Made by a program: the position numbers and the translations under genes. Positions 8,233 through 17,462 of a DNA stretch of 64,000 nucleotides are shown here, one piece after another. Under the pieces are notes generated by a model that saw only the letters and a program-made list of their open reading frames with translations, had not been told where the DNA came from and made no database searches. The number at the start of each line of letters is the position of its first letter. Within the stretch, counting starts at the first letter, position 1. The stretch is from positions 1,426,001 to 1,490,000 of the forward strand of contig OZ242042.1 in assembly GCA_965204905.1 (NCBI GenBank), written 5' to 3'. This stretch comes from Bin87 sp965204905 (lineage in GTDB: Bacteria; Chloroflexota; Dehalococcoidia; Lucifugimonadales; UBA3495).

Positions 8233-9438
8233 ATGATCGACCTGGAACAGATTCACGACAGCATCGCGAGCACGCCGTCCAAAATCGTGATGCTGGTTGC
8301 CGACGGTTTGGGCGGGCTGCCGCACCCCGACACGCGCAAATCGGAGTTGGAGACGGCTCACATCCCCAACCTGGACGCGCTGGCGCAACGGAGCGCATGC
8401 GGCCTGACCACTCCGGTTGAGGTAGGCATCGCGCCTGGCAGCGGGCCGGGGCACCTGGCCTTGTTCGGATACAACCCATTGAAATACATCATCGGTAGAG
8501 GCGCGCTTGAAGCCTTGGGCATCGGCGTGGAACTGCTGCCGGGCGACGTGGCCGCGCGTGGCAACTTCTGCACGGTTGACGATGACGGCCTGCTGACGGA
8601 TCGCAGGGCGGGACGCATTGCCACCTCCCTGAGCGCGCCACTCTGCGAGCGCCTGGACCGCATCGAAATACCCGGCGTCCAGCTGGACGTTTTCCCAGTG
8701 CAGGACTACCGGTTCGTGTTGCGCTTGCGCGGCGAGGGCTTGTCGGAGCAGATCGAGGAAACCGATCCCCAACGTGAGGGAGTGGCGCCTCGACCGGCCA
8801 ATGCCATCGTCCCCGAAGGCCAGCGCACTGCCAGCATCGTGCAGCAATTTGCCAACGAAGCGGGCCGTATCCTTTCCGAAGAGCAACCCGCCAACATGGT
8901 GCTCTTACGAGGTTGGGCCCAGTTGCCCAATCTGCCCGATTTTGGAGAGGTGTACCACCTGAACCCGGCGGCGATTGCGGCCTACCCGATGTACCGGGGT
9001 CTGGCTTCCGTGGCGAACATGCAGATCATTCCGACCGGCATGACCTTTGGCGAGGAAGTGGATACGCTCCACGCCAACTGGGACGATCACGATTTCTTCT
9101 TCCTCCACTACAAGCCCGCCGACGCCGCCGGTGAAGACGGCGACTTTGACGCCAAGGTCAAGTGCCTCGAAGAACTGGATGTCCATCTGCCGAAAATCCT
9201 GGAACTAGAACCCGACGTGCTGATGGTGGCCGGAGACCACGCCACCCCGGCGATCATGGCGTCGCACAGCTGGCATCCGGTGCCGTTCATGCTGCACTCC
9301 AAGCTGACGTTGGGCGAGGGCGTGGACGGTTTCAACGAACGCGCTTGCGCCCAGGGTTCCATCGGTCGGATCCCGGCGGAAACCATCATGCTGCTGGCGC
9401 TTTCGCATTCCGGCAAGCTCGCCAAGTTCGGCCCGTGA
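8233..9438 (+). CDS. apgM: Cofactor-independent phosphoglycerate mutase, archaeal type ApgM
   Basis: 401 residues. Interconverts 3- and 2-phosphoglycerate. It belongs to the alkaline phosphatase superfamily: MLVADGLGG near residue 19 gives the first metal Asp, and PGSGPGHLALFGYNP around 60-75 holds the nucleophile region. AGDHATP near residue 332 and a late His supply the second metal set. ApgM is common in archaea and scattered bacteria, including Chloroflexota. ATG with GGAG 6 bases upstream; 24-base gap from pgk. Confidence 0.93.
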   Translation: MIDLEQIHDSIASTPSKIVMLVADGLGGLPHPDTRKSELETAHIPNLDALAQRSACGLTTPVEVGIAPGSGPGHLALFGYNPLKYIIGRGALEALGIGVELLPGDVAARGNFCTVDDDGLLTDRRAGRIATSLSAPLCERLDRIEIPGVQLDVFPVQDYRFVLRLRGEGLSEQIEETDPQREGVAPRPANAIVPEGQRTASIVQQFANEAGRILSEEQPANMVLLRGWAQLPNLPDFGEVYHLNPAAIAAYPMYRGLASVANMQIIPTGMTFGEEVDTLHANWDDHDFFFLHYKPADAAGEDGDFDAKVKCLEELDVHLPKILELEPDVLMVAGDHATPAIMASHSWHPVPFMLHSKLTLGEGVDGFNERACAQGSIGRIPAETIMLLALSHSGKLAKFGP

Positions 9439-9448
9439 GGAGCGACCA

Positions 9449-10222
9449 ATGCCCGACATTCGCAACATAGTCGCTGGCAACTGGAAGATGAACACTGATG
9501 TTGCGTCGGGCGTCGCCCTGGCGACGGCAATCGCCAGGGGTGCCGGCGGTTTGACCAGGGTGGACATCATCGTAGGTCCGCCCTTCGTTTCGCTGGCCGC
9601 GGTGCGGGACGCCGTCGCGGGCAGCGGCGTCATGGTCGCCGCCCAGAATATGCACTCCGACGATAGCGGTGCGTTCACCGGGGAAATCGCGCCGCCGATG
9701 TTGGCCGGCCTGTGCGAGCACGTGATCATCGGGCATTCGGAGCGTCGCCAGTTTTTTGGAGAGACGGACGAATCAGTAAGTTGGAAAGCCGCCGCGGCCC
9801 TGGAGCACGGTTTGCGCCCAATCGTGTGTGTCGGCGAAACGCTGGACGAACGGGAGTCGGGCCAGGCTGCGGAGGTAATTCGGCGGCAGGTTGTCGCTGC
9901 GCTGGCGGACCTTGATCCCGAGGCGGTGCTGGGCAGACTGTCAATTGCCTACGAGCCGGTGTGGGCCATTGGCACCGGGCGGGCCGCCACTCCCGATATT
10001 GCCGACCAGGTGATGGGCGGCTCCATTCGACCCACCATCGCCGCCGCGCTGGGAGTGGATGTCGCATCGCATACGCCGATCCTCTACGGGGGCAGCGTCA
10101 ACCCCGGCAACGCCGCCGATTTTGCCGGCGTTGACAGCATCAACGGCGCACTGGTGGGCGGAGCAAGTTTGGATGCCGATTCGTTCCTGGCGGTAGCGGC
10201 TGCCTTCGCCGTCAAGGCGTAA
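9449..10222 (+). CDS. tpiA: Triosephosphate isomerase
   Basis: 257 residues, TIM barrel. The catalytic set is complete: GNWKMN (Lys about residue 12), IGHSERRQFFGE (His about 96), and AYEPVWAIGTG (Glu about 169, followed by the flexible loop 6). Start supported by GAGGAG 6 bases before the ATG. Ten bases after apgM, closing a pgk-apgM-tpiA cluster. Confidence 0.97.
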   Translation: MPDIRNIVAGNWKMNTDVASGVALATAIARGAGGLTRVDIIVGPPFVSLAAVRDAVAGSGVMVAAQNMHSDDSGAFTGEIAPPMLAGLCEHVIIGHSERRQFFGETDESVSWKAAAALEHGLRPIVCVGETLDERESGQAAEVIRRQVVAALADLDPEAVLGRLSIAYEPVWAIGTGRAATPDIADQVMGGSIRPTIAAALGVDVASHTPILYGGSVNPGNAADFAGVDSINGALVGGASLDADSFLAVAAAFAVKA

Positions 10223-10273
10223 AATGTCAACACCGCGTTAACCATCGGTGATCGCGATGCCCGGAGATGAAGT

Positions 10274-10627
10274 ATGAAATTGCGCGGTGTAGTTAAGGGA
10301 CAGACCATTGTGTTGGATGCTACCACTGGCTTGTCTGAAGGGCAGCAAGTGGAGGTGGAAATACGGACACTCGACGAGCCGGTTCCCGACATGATTCGCC
10401 GGGCCGACGAAATTAGGCAAGAGCGCAAAGAGTCGGGTGGCGTCTATGGCGACAGTCTTGCCGTCCGAATGCGGGCGGCGCGGGACATTGCCGACGACAT
10501 CGCGTTCCTGGATTGGAGCACGCCGGAGGAACTGGCAGCCAAGATCGTTGCCGCACTAACGATTGAAGACGGCCACGTTAGCGAACCGGATCCCGAACCA
10601 GGTCTAGGGCAAGACCAGGGCGTATGA
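10274..10627 (+). CDS. Antitoxin-like protein (AF2212/DUF104 type) paired with PIN toxin
   Basis: 117 residues. The N terminus KLRGVVKGQTIVLD followed by LSEGQQVEVEI is the small beta-barrel signature of AF2212/DUF104 antitoxins. The rest is helical and acidic, suited to wrapping a PIN toxin. Its TGA overlaps the toxin ATG (ATGA at 10624), the standard arrangement for translational coupling. By family knowledge it should neutralise the downstream ribonuclease and may repress its own promoter. Confidence 0.75.
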   Translation: MKLRGVVKGQTIVLDATTGLSEGQQVEVEIRTLDEPVPDMIRRADEIRQERKESGGVYGDSLAVRMRAARDIADDIAFLDWSTPEELAAKIVAALTIEDGHVSEPDPEPGLGQDQGV

Positions 10628-11061
10628 GTATCTATACAATTGACACCAGCGCCTTGGTCAAGCAAGTCCTTGATGAGGATTATTCCGATGTTGTTCGAGA
10701 AATAGTTTTGCTGCATCGCGCCTCGGTGATACAACTGGTCGCGCCCGATTATATTCTGGTTGAATGTGCCAACGTGTTATGGCAAAGAGTGAGGCGAGGC
10801 GGATTGCATATTGACGAATTGATTCCCGCGTTCGGGACATTGCGAACCATAGGAGTTAAGCCGGTTCCGCAGGACGAGTTGCTGGAAGAAGCCCTGCTTT
10901 TCGCTGCAAGTGCCGGACTTGCCGTTTATGATGCCCTGTTCTGCGTACTGGCCCAGCGTGAGGATGCCCCGCTGATTACTGCCGACGGGCCGCTGATCAG
11001 CCGCCTAGCCGGCACGGGCATCCAGACGTTGACGCTGGCAGAGTGGGTTGCCCCGGTCTGA
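10624..11061 (+). CDS. PIN-domain toxin, VapC-like ribonuclease
   Basis: 145 residues. PIN fold with the acidic site: Asp in YTIDTSALVK (residue 7), Glu in LVECANVLWQ (about 47), Asp in YDALFCVLAQ (about 102) and Asp in ITADGPLISRL (about 120). VapC toxins cleave tRNA or rRNA with Mg2+. Overlaps the antitoxin by four bases. The pair interrupts a housekeeping run between tpiA and miaA. Base composition is less GC-rich than neighbouring genes, compatible with acquisition. Confidence 0.85.
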   Translation: MSIYTIDTSALVKQVLDEDYSDVVREIVLLHRASVIQLVAPDYILVECANVLWQRVRRGGLHIDELIPAFGTLRTIGVKPVPQDELLEEALLFAASAGLAVYDALFCVLAQREDAPLITADGPLISRLAGTGIQTLTLAEWVAPV

Positions 11062-11070
11062 AAACCTTAC

Positions 11071-12000
11071 GTGTCGCTGCGTCTTTCCCTTATCGCCGTA
11101 GTTGGCCCCACCGCAGTGGGCAAGACGGCGCTGGCAATCCACCTGGCCCAACGCTTCGACGGCGAAATCGTCAACGCAGACAGCCGCCAGGTGTATCTCG
11201 GCATGGACATTGGCACGGCCAAGCCGACCAGCGCCGAGCAGCAGGCGGCGCGACACCACCTCATCGACATTCGCGCGCCGGATGAAACGCTCAGCCTGGG
11301 CGAATACCTGCCGCTGGCCCGCCAAGCGATCATTGACATAAACCGGAGGGGCAAGCTGCCCATCCTGTGCGGAGGAACGGGGCAGTACGTGTGGGCGCTG
11401 CTTGAGGGCTGGCAGGTTCCCCAGGTGCCTCCCGATCCCGCCTATCGCGCGGAGTTGGAGCGGCGCGCCGAGAGCGAAGGGACAGCAGTGTTGTGGTGGG
11501 AACTCAACGCGCTGGATCCAAACCGCGCCGAGGCCATCGGGCCGCACAACACCCGGCGCATCATTCGAGCGCTGGAAATCGTACACGTTACGGGCGAGAA
11601 GATTGCGGCAGCCGTGCGGAGCGCCGAACCGCCTTACCAGGCGTTGATAATCGGCCTTACCGCCGAGCGTTCAGTTCTATACGACCGCATCGACGCCCGG
11701 TTCGACTCGATGATGTCCGCCGGCCTGCTCGACGAGGCGCGCCGTTTAGGGGAAGACGGCTACACGCTGGGAACCGGGCCGCTGGCCAGCGTTGGCTACT
11801 CGCAACTGGGGGCATACCTTGCAGGTGAAATAACCCTAGCCGAAGCGATAGAGCGCGCCAAGACCCAGACGCACCGACTGGTCCGGCGGCAATACACCTG
11901 GTTCAAATTGGCGGACGAGCGCGTCGTGTGGCTGGACGCCAGCGAAGGGTTACCGGTAGCCGAAGCCGGCCGGCGGGTTGCCGATTTCCTTTCGGAATAA
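11071..12000 (+). CDS. miaA: tRNA dimethylallyltransferase MiaA
   Basis: 309 residues. Transfers a dimethylallyl group to A37 of UNN-reading tRNAs. P-loop GPTAVGKTAL near residues 11-20, DSRQVYLGMDIGTAKPT (substrate Asp, DMAPP contacts) around 36-52, and GGTGQYVWALLEG near 98. GTG start at 11071 with no obvious Shine-Dalgarno, 9 bases after the toxin stop. Together with tsaC this window holds two enzymes acting on position 37 of tRNA. Confidence 0.95.
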   Translation: MSLRLSLIAVVGPTAVGKTALAIHLAQRFDGEIVNADSRQVYLGMDIGTAKPTSAEQQAARHHLIDIRAPDETLSLGEYLPLARQAIIDINRRGKLPILCGGTGQYVWALLEGWQVPQVPPDPAYRAELERRAESEGTAVLWWELNALDPNRAEAIGPHNTRRIIRALEIVHVTGEKIAAAVRSAEPPYQALIIGLTAERSVLYDRIDARFDSMMSAGLLDEARRLGEDGYTLGTGPLASVGYSQLGAYLAGEITLAEAIERAKTQTHRLVRRQYTWFKLADERVVWLDASEGLPVAEAGRRVADFLSE

Positions 12001-12008
12001 GGACGGTG

Positions 12009-12017
12009 TGATACAAT
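12009..12017 (+). promoter_or_regulatory. Extended -10 promoter upstream of dapF
   Basis: TGATACAAT is a TGN-extended -10 hexamer in the 61-base gap between miaA and dapF. Predicted start near 12024 would give a 5' leader of roughly 38 bases. No strong -35. Confidence 0.4.
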
Positions 12018-12061
12018 TCCGCACCAGCGGCACCTCGCTGACCGGCCGCAGGAGTTCGACG

Positions 12062-12919
12062 ATGGAATTCACGAAAATGCACGGCGCTGGCAACGACTAC
12101 GTGTATATTGACGCGCGCAAGATGCCCGAACGCGACTGGGGCAGTCTTTCCAGGGCAATCAGCGACCGTCATTTCGGCGTCGGCGGGGATGGGCTGATCC
12201 TGGTGATGAATTCCGACGTGGCGGACCTCCAGATGCGGATGTTCAACTCCGACGGGTCCGAAGGAGCGATGTGTGGCAACGGGATACGGTGCTTCGCCAA
12301 GTATGCCATTGAACGGTCGATTGTATCTCCTACTGCTCCACAGGTGACCGTGGACACCAGGTCCGGTGTCCGCACGATAGTGCCTCACTACAACGGAGCA
12401 GTAGTGGATTCGGCGCGGGTCAGCATGGGGGCGCCGCGTTTTGAGCCGTCGGAAATTCCCGTTGATCTCGATCCGGCAATCAGCGGGCAGCATGGGCCGA
12501 TTGTTAACTACGCCATCCATCCCGGGGATTTCCGCCTGTTCCTGACCTTCGTGTCGATGGGCAACCCGCACGCCGTGACTTTCATTGACCAACCGGTGGA
12601 AGAGTTCCCGTTGCACAACATCGGCCCGCTGGTGGAGCGGCATCCAATTTTCCCCGACCGGGTCAACTTTGAAATCGTGAACCTGCGCGATGACGGCCAA
12701 CTGGATGCCCGCGTCTGGGAGCGAGGCTCCGGCGAGACCATGGCTTGCGGCACCGGCGCGTGCGCCATCGGCGTTGCCTCCCGCCTGCTGGGGCATACCG
12801 GCAACAGCGTGGCAGTCAACCTGCCGGGCGGGACGCTCAACATCGAGTGGGATGGAGAGGGCGAAGTCTTTTTGGAAGGCCCAGCAGCCGAAGTATTCAG
12901 TGGAGTGTGGACAGAATGA
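12062..12919 (+). CDS. dapF: Diaminopimelate epimerase DapF
   Basis: 285 residues. Converts LL-DAP to meso-DAP for lysine and, where present, peptidoglycan. Both catalytic cysteines are visible: MCGNGIRCFAKY near residues 70-81 and ACGTGACAIG near 228-237. MHGAGNDYVY at residues 6-15 is the family start. I use the ATG at 12062; the open frame extends upstream but is not conserved. Overlaps the next gene by four bases (ATGA). With dapL nearby it fits the diaminopimelate aminotransferase route. Confidence 0.96.
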   Translation: MEFTKMHGAGNDYVYIDARKMPERDWGSLSRAISDRHFGVGGDGLILVMNSDVADLQMRMFNSDGSEGAMCGNGIRCFAKYAIERSIVSPTAPQVTVDTRSGVRTIVPHYNGAVVDSARVSMGAPRFEPSEIPVDLDPAISGQHGPIVNYAIHPGDFRLFLTFVSMGNPHAVTFIDQPVEEFPLHNIGPLVERHPIFPDRVNFEIVNLRDDGQLDARVWERGSGETMACGTGACAIGVASRLLGHTGNSVAVNLPGGTLNIEWDGEGEVFLEGPAAEVFSGVWTE

Positions 12920-13596
12920 CCAATTACGTTACCGGCCCGACCACCTACGACCAACTGCGCTGGTCTGCCAACGCCTTTCGAAGCATGGCGGACGACACGC
13001 TATGTATCGCCGCGCGCGCTCCTGAATTCCGTGAAGCGTTGCAGAAGGGCAGCGCCGATGCCGACTGGCCCGCTCTGGTGAGCTACGTGAACCAGTGGGG
13101 TTGCCGGATTCCACAGAGCAAAGCCGAGGGGATCGCCGACGCCGTTCGCAGCGCGATGCCTTACCTGGAACCGCTGTCGGCGTCCGCGCTGGAGTTCAAC
13201 GACCTGCGCTGCTCGACGCTGGACGTTATTGAACACGCCTACGATGCGCTAACCGGCGCCGATGGCGTAGGGCCGACCGCCGCCTCTGCGATTCTGACCG
13301 CGTTGAATCCGCAATTGTTCGTGTCCTGGGGCAAGGGCATCAGGGAAGCCTACTTCCCGAATGACAAGCCCAACGGCGCAACTTACTCGCAGTTCCTCAC
13401 CATCATGCGGATGGCCGCGCTTTCGGTGGCGTCCGACGCCCGCTCGCAGCACGGCATCGACGACCCTGCCGGCCATCTGTCCGCCGAACTGGGCTTCAAC
13501 CCGCCCTTCAGCTTGGCCATGTTCATAGACGAGTACAACTGGCTGACGCTGGAACGAGGGCGGGCCCACCAAGCGGAGGTAGCCGCAGCGGTGTAG
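12916..13596 (+). CDS. Hypothetical protein with helix-hairpin-helix-like segment
   Basis: 226 residues, not assigned to a named family. Mostly helical; a hairpin-like GADGVGPTAASAILTAL around residues 115-131 resembles DNA-binding HhH motifs of base-excision enzymes, but no catalytic Lys/Asp pair could be fixed. Its ATG overlaps the dapF stop (ATGA), so it is translationally coupled to lysine synthesis genes. Whether it binds DNA is inference. Confidence 0.65.
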   Translation: MTNYVTGPTTYDQLRWSANAFRSMADDTLCIAARAPEFREALQKGSADADWPALVSYVNQWGCRIPQSKAEGIADAVRSAMPYLEPLSASALEFNDLRCSTLDVIEHAYDALTGADGVGPTAASAILTALNPQLFVSWGKGIREAYFPNDKPNGATYSQFLTIMRMAALSVASDARSQHGIDDPAGHLSAELGFNPPFSLAMFIDEYNWLTLERGRAHQAEVAAAV

Positions 13597-13659
13597 TCTC
13601 TGCCACCTCGCTCAAGCACTAACCGACCCTCATCGTGGTATCAATCTCCAGGAGCACCA

Positions 13660-14838
13660 ATGCCCACGTTCTCTAACCGTCTTGGCAAACTCGCCCCCTA
13701 CCCGTTCGTCGAAATCTCGCGCATCATTGCTGAGAAGCGCGCTGCCGGCGCCGATGTGGTTACCTTTGGCATCGGCGACCCGGACATACCGACGCCGCAG
13801 CCGATCATCGACCGCCTGTTGACGGCATCGCAGGACCCGCCGAACCATCGCTACCCCGAAACCGATGGCCTGCCGGAAATGCGCCGCGCCATCGCTCACT
13901 GGTACAAGCAGCGGTTCGACGTTGACCTTGACCCGGACACCGAGGTGCTGCCCCTCATCGGCGCGAAAGAGGGCATCGGCCACGCGGCGTTCTGCTTCCT
14001 GGACCCGGGCGACATCGCGCTGGTGCCGGACCCTGCCTATCCGGTGTACTCCGTTGGCACCATGTTCGCCGGCGCCGAGAGCTACGTCATGCCCCTGTAC
14101 CAGCGCAACGGGTGGCTGCCCGAGTATGACGCCATCCCCGACGACGTGGCGCGAGCGGCCAAGGTGATGTGGCTCAACTACCCCAACAACCCCACTAGCG
14201 CCGTGGCGTCGCAGGAGGACCTGGAATCCGCGCTGCGCTACTGCCGAGAGCACGACATCGCCATGCTGCACGACGCCGCCTACTCGGAAGTGGGCTACGA
14301 CGGCTATCGCGCCGGCAGCATGATGCAGATTGATGGCGCGAAAGAGGTGGGGCTGGAGTTTCATTCCCTGTCTAAGACCTACAACATGACGGGCTGGCGC
14401 ATGGGTATGGCCGTGGGCAACGCGGACATGATCAAGGCCCTGTTCCAGATCAAGGCCAACCTGGACTCCGGCATTCCCCAGGCGATTCAGGAAATGTCCA
14501 TGGAGGCGCTCACCGGCCCGCAGGACTGTATCGACGACAACATAGTGACCTACCAGTGGCGTCGGGACCGGGTATTGCAGGCTTTGACGCGCATGGGCCT
14601 GGAAGTCGAAACGCCCCGGGCCAGTCTGTACATCTGGGCGCCCGTTCCCGAAGGGTTCACTTCCGCCGAGTTCGCGGCGCGTCTGCTGGAAGAAATCGAC
14701 ATTGTGGTGACGCCCGGCTCTTCATACGGGCAGTATGGGGAGGGATACATCCGGCTGTCGCTCACCACCCCCGACGAGCGAGTTGAAACGGGCTGCCAGC
14801 GCTTGGAAAACTGGACCATCCCGACGCCCGGCGCGTAA
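13660..14838 (+). CDS. dapL: LL-diaminopimelate aminotransferase (DapL-type class I/II aminotransferase)
   Basis: 392 residues, PLP fold type I. The Schiff-base Lys lies in HSLSKTYNMTGWRMG (about residues 236-250), the phosphate-binding Asn in YPNNPTSA (about 172-179) and a C-terminal Arg in YIRLSLTTPDER. IGDPDIPTPQPI and GAKEGIGHAAF are typical of DapL and close relatives. Placement after dapF supports conversion of tetrahydrodipicolinate to LL-DAP in one step, replacing dapD/C/E. Other class I aminotransferase activity cannot be excluded. Confidence 0.85.
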   Translation: MPTFSNRLGKLAPYPFVEISRIIAEKRAAGADVVTFGIGDPDIPTPQPIIDRLLTASQDPPNHRYPETDGLPEMRRAIAHWYKQRFDVDLDPDTEVLPLIGAKEGIGHAAFCFLDPGDIALVPDPAYPVYSVGTMFAGAESYVMPLYQRNGWLPEYDAIPDDVARAAKVMWLNYPNNPTSAVASQEDLESALRYCREHDIAMLHDAAYSEVGYDGYRAGSMMQIDGAKEVGLEFHSLSKTYNMTGWRMGMAVGNADMIKALFQIKANLDSGIPQAIQEMSMEALTGPQDCIDDNIVTYQWRRDRVLQALTRMGLEVETPRASLYIWAPVPEGFTSAEFAARLLEEIDIVVTPGSSYGQYGEGYIRLSLTTPDERVETGCQRLENWTIPTPGA

Positions 14839-14843
14839 CGGGA

Positions 14844-14849
14844 TATAAT
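14844..14849 (+). promoter_or_regulatory. Perfect -10 hexamer before Uma2 gene
   Basis: TATAAT 29 bases before the ATG at 14878, directly after the dapL stop. No convincing -35 at the correct distance. It suggests the Uma2 gene has its own promoter. Confidence 0.35.
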
Positions 14850-14877
14850 CACGGTAGCCTACTGAGCGAAGTTAACC

Positions 14878-15456
14878 ATGACTACTACAGCGACGCCGGC
14901 TCGCCTCATAACCGCCGATGAGTTCCTGGAAATGGAGCGCGTTCCCGGCAAGCGCTTTGAACTCATCCGCGGCGTGCTCACGGAAAAAGACGTGCCCACC
15001 GGCGACCCTCATGCAGATACCGTGTCCCACAGCCACGGTATTCTGTACTATCACATCATCATAGTTGCCAATTACGGCGTCCTCCGTACTGGCGAACCCG
15101 GTTACCGATTGGAGAGTGCCCCTGATACAGTACGCGCCCCGGATGTAGCTTGGTTCGCCCCCGGACGCATCCCGCCTGGAACTACCGGTTTCCCTGAACT
15201 CACGCCTGATTTGTGCATTGAGGTCGCTTCTCCCAGCAACTCTCGCAGTGATAGATTACTCTCCGACAAAGCCAAAATGTGGCTCGACTTCGGCGCACGC
15301 GAGGTTTGGGTGCTCAACCCGGAAGACACCACCGTATCCCGCTACCGTCCCGGGCAGGCCCCGGTTGTGCTCGGCGAGGATGATATTCTTGATGGCGAGG
15401 AATTACTCCCCGGTTTCAGCGTTCCCGTCTGGCAACTGTTCCGCAGGCAGAGATAG
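14878..15456 (+). CDS. Uma2-family putative restriction endonuclease (DUF820)
   Basis: 192 residues, PD-(D/E)XK fold. Acidic core: Asp in APDVAWFAP (about 83), Glu in CIEVASPSNS (about 117) and Lys in DKAKMWLDFGAREVWVL (about 133). Uma2 genes are very abundant in Cyanobacteria and Chloroflexota, often as multicopy singletons without methylase; their biological role is unproved. It sits alone between dapL and hflX with its own -10 box. Confidence 0.85.
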   Translation: MTTTATPARLITADEFLEMERVPGKRFELIRGVLTEKDVPTGDPHADTVSHSHGILYYHIIIVANYGVLRTGEPGYRLESAPDTVRAPDVAWFAPGRIPPGTTGFPELTPDLCIEVASPSNSRSDRLLSDKAKMWLDFGAREVWVLNPEDTTVSRYRPGQAPVVLGEDDILDGEELLPGFSVPVWQLFRRQR

Positions 15457-15464
15457 TTAAGCCC

Positions 15465-16655
15465 ATGCCGAAGTCTCGCCAACCCAAGCCCACCGGCCCG
15501 CAGACGGAGCGGGCGGTCCTGGTGGCCGTGGAAGCCAAGAAGCGCGGCGAACAGCTGTGGGGGTTGCAGGACACGCTGGCCGAACTGGACTACCTGACCC
15601 GCTCCGCCGGTGCCGAAGTAGTCGCCACGGTTTCTCAGCGCGCCGACCGTACCACGCCGACCTACCTGGGCAAGGGCAAGCTCCAGGAATTGCAGGACGT
15701 TCTGGCCGAAGAGCGTCCCGACGTGGTCATTTGCGACGATGAGCTTACGCCCACCCAGCAACGCAACCTGGAAAATGCGCTCCAGATCAAGGTTCTCGAC
15801 CGCACCGCGTTGATCCTTGACGTTTTTGGACGCCACGCCCGCACTCGCGAAGGTCAGATGCAAGTGGAATTGGCGCAGCATCAATACCTGCTGCCGCGCC
15901 TCATCGGTCAGTGGTCGCACCTGGAGCGCTTGGGCGGCGGCATCGGCACTCGCGGCCCCGGCGAAACCCAGCTGGAGACCGACCGCCGTCTGGTTCGCCG
16001 TCGCATCCAGAAGATCGAATCGGAGCTGGACAGCGTCCGTAAGCGGCGCAGTCAATACCTGGAACGCCGTCGCCGTTCCGCAACGCCCATGGCTACGCTC
16101 GTAGGCTACACCAACGCCGGCAAGAGCACCCTGTTCAACGCGCTGTGCAATGCCGGGGTGCCGGCGGAAGACCAACTCTTCAACACGCTGGATCCGGTAA
16201 CCCGCCGCCTCCGTCTGAACGACGGCAGCGAACTCTTGCTGAGCGACACGGTGGGTTTCATTCAAAAGCTATCGCCCACGGTGGTCGCTGCTTTCCGCGC
16301 CACCCTCGCCGAACTGGACGAAGCCGACCTGCTGCTCCACGTCATCGACATAACGCACCCCAAGGCGCCGGAGCAAGTGGAAGTCGTTGAGCAGACCCTG
16401 AACGAGCTGGACTTGGGCGGGAAACCGCGCCTCCTCGTAATCAACAAGATGGACCTGCTCACCGACGACCCGGCGGACGTAGAGTCGTTCGATCAAATCG
16501 ACCTTTCCGTGCTCGCAGCTACGGATTCGCCGGCCGTCACCGGTCGGGTGTTCGTCTCCGCCGTCCGTGGCTGGAACCTGCCGTCGCTGCTGGACGCGGT
16601 GCTGCGCCAGGTGCAGACGCCGGTACCGTCCGTTTCCGCAGCCGCCACCGTCTAG
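15465..16655 (+). CDS. hflX: GTPase HflX
   Basis: 396 residues. Ribosome-associated GTPase that splits stalled or hibernating ribosomes. The N-terminal HflX domain has the GKGK glycine-rich signature (TYLGKGKLQEL), then GGIGTRGPGETQLETDRR. The G domain shows G1 GYTNAGKSTLFNAL (about 206-219), G3 DTVGFI, and G4 NKMD; a short C-terminal segment closes it. Nine bases after the Uma2 stop. Start ATG at 15465. Confidence 0.95.
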   Translation: MPKSRQPKPTGPQTERAVLVAVEAKKRGEQLWGLQDTLAELDYLTRSAGAEVVATVSQRADRTTPTYLGKGKLQELQDVLAEERPDVVICDDELTPTQQRNLENALQIKVLDRTALILDVFGRHARTREGQMQVELAQHQYLLPRLIGQWSHLERLGGGIGTRGPGETQLETDRRLVRRRIQKIESELDSVRKRRSQYLERRRRSATPMATLVGYTNAGKSTLFNALCNAGVPAEDQLFNTLDPVTRRLRLNDGSELLLSDTVGFIQKLSPTVVAAFRATLAELDEADLLLHVIDITHPKAPEQVEVVEQTLNELDLGGKPRLLVINKMDLLTDDPADVESFDQIDLSVLAATDSPAVTGRVFVSAVRGWNLPSLLDAVLRQVQTPVPSVSAAATV

Positions 16656-16660
16656 CCGAT

Positions 16661-17392
16661 ATGCCTCGCCGCAACATTCGCATCATCCACACCTCGGACA
16701 CCCACCTGGGCGATGACTGGGACCCGGAGGCCGCCCAGCGTGCCCTGTCCGCCGTGGTGGACGGCGTTCATACGTTGAACGCGGACGCGCTGCTCATTGC
16801 CGGCGACGTGTTTGACAACGCTCGAATCTCCGACGCTCTGCTGGAGTTTTTCATCAGTGAGATGGCCCGGGCCGTCGTGCCGGCTGTAATACTGCCCGGT
16901 AACCACGACCTCTACGATTACGCCTCGCTGTACTTGCGCGCGCCGTTCGCGGCAGCAAGTGGAAACCTGCACATCATTCGCGGCACGCACGGCGCGACTT
17001 TGACATTGCCCGAGTTGACGCTGGACGTATGGGGCCGCGCCATGGCTAGCCATACGCCGGCTTTCCGGCCCCTGGCCGGCGTCCCGACGGAGCGCAATGG
17101 CAACTGGCTGGTTGGCATGGCGCACGGCCACTTTCACTTTCCCGATGATACCGAGGAACGGTCGTCGCCCATCCACCCCCACGAAATCGCAGCATCGGCC
17201 TGCGACTACATCGCGCTGGGCCACTGGGAGCGCTTTGAGGACGTATCCCAAAACGGCGTCACCGCCTACTATTCCGGCTCACCAATGGGCGCCGCGAGTG
17301 AGAAAGGCCAAGTGGTGGTGAACATAGTTGACCTCAATGCCGGCACCGCCAACCCGGTGAGCGTAACCCAGGCTAACCTCCCTCTGCTGTGA
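16661..17392 (+). CDS. Calcineurin-like metallophosphoesterase (Mre11/SbcD-like)
   Basis: 243 residues. All two-metal motifs are present: HTSDTHLGD (residues 8-16), AGDVFD (about 47), PGNHDLYD (about 80), AHGHFHF (about 150) and LGHWERF (about 186). Closest in architecture to the nuclease domain of SbcD/Mre11, but it lacks the C-terminal capping domain and has no SbcC partner here. Five bases after hflX. Probable nuclease or phosphodiesterase. Confidence 0.8.
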   Translation: MPRRNIRIIHTSDTHLGDDWDPEAAQRALSAVVDGVHTLNADALLIAGDVFDNARISDALLEFFISEMARAVVPAVILPGNHDLYDYASLYLRAPFAAASGNLHIIRGTHGATLTLPELTLDVWGRAMASHTPAFRPLAGVPTERNGNWLVGMAHGHFHFPDDTEERSSPIHPHEIAASACDYIALGHWERFEDVSQNGVTAYYSGSPMGAASEKGQVVVNIVDLNAGTANPVSVTQANLPLL

Positions 17393-17442
17393 TGACCTTA
17401 CAGGCATGGGAGTTACACGGTTGAACATCCCATAGAACTGTC

Positions 17443-17462
17443 ATTCCTGCGAAAGCAGGAAT
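17443..17462. repeat. Small palindromic repeat (REP-like)
   Basis: Perfect 8-bp inverted repeat ATTCCTGC / GCAGGAAT with a GAAA loop, preceded by GTC and followed by CCA. A second copy with a GCAA loop is at 19471-19490 and a diverged copy at 40741-40760. The surrounding 200-base gap (17393-17592) holds nothing else recognisable. Confidence 0.75.
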
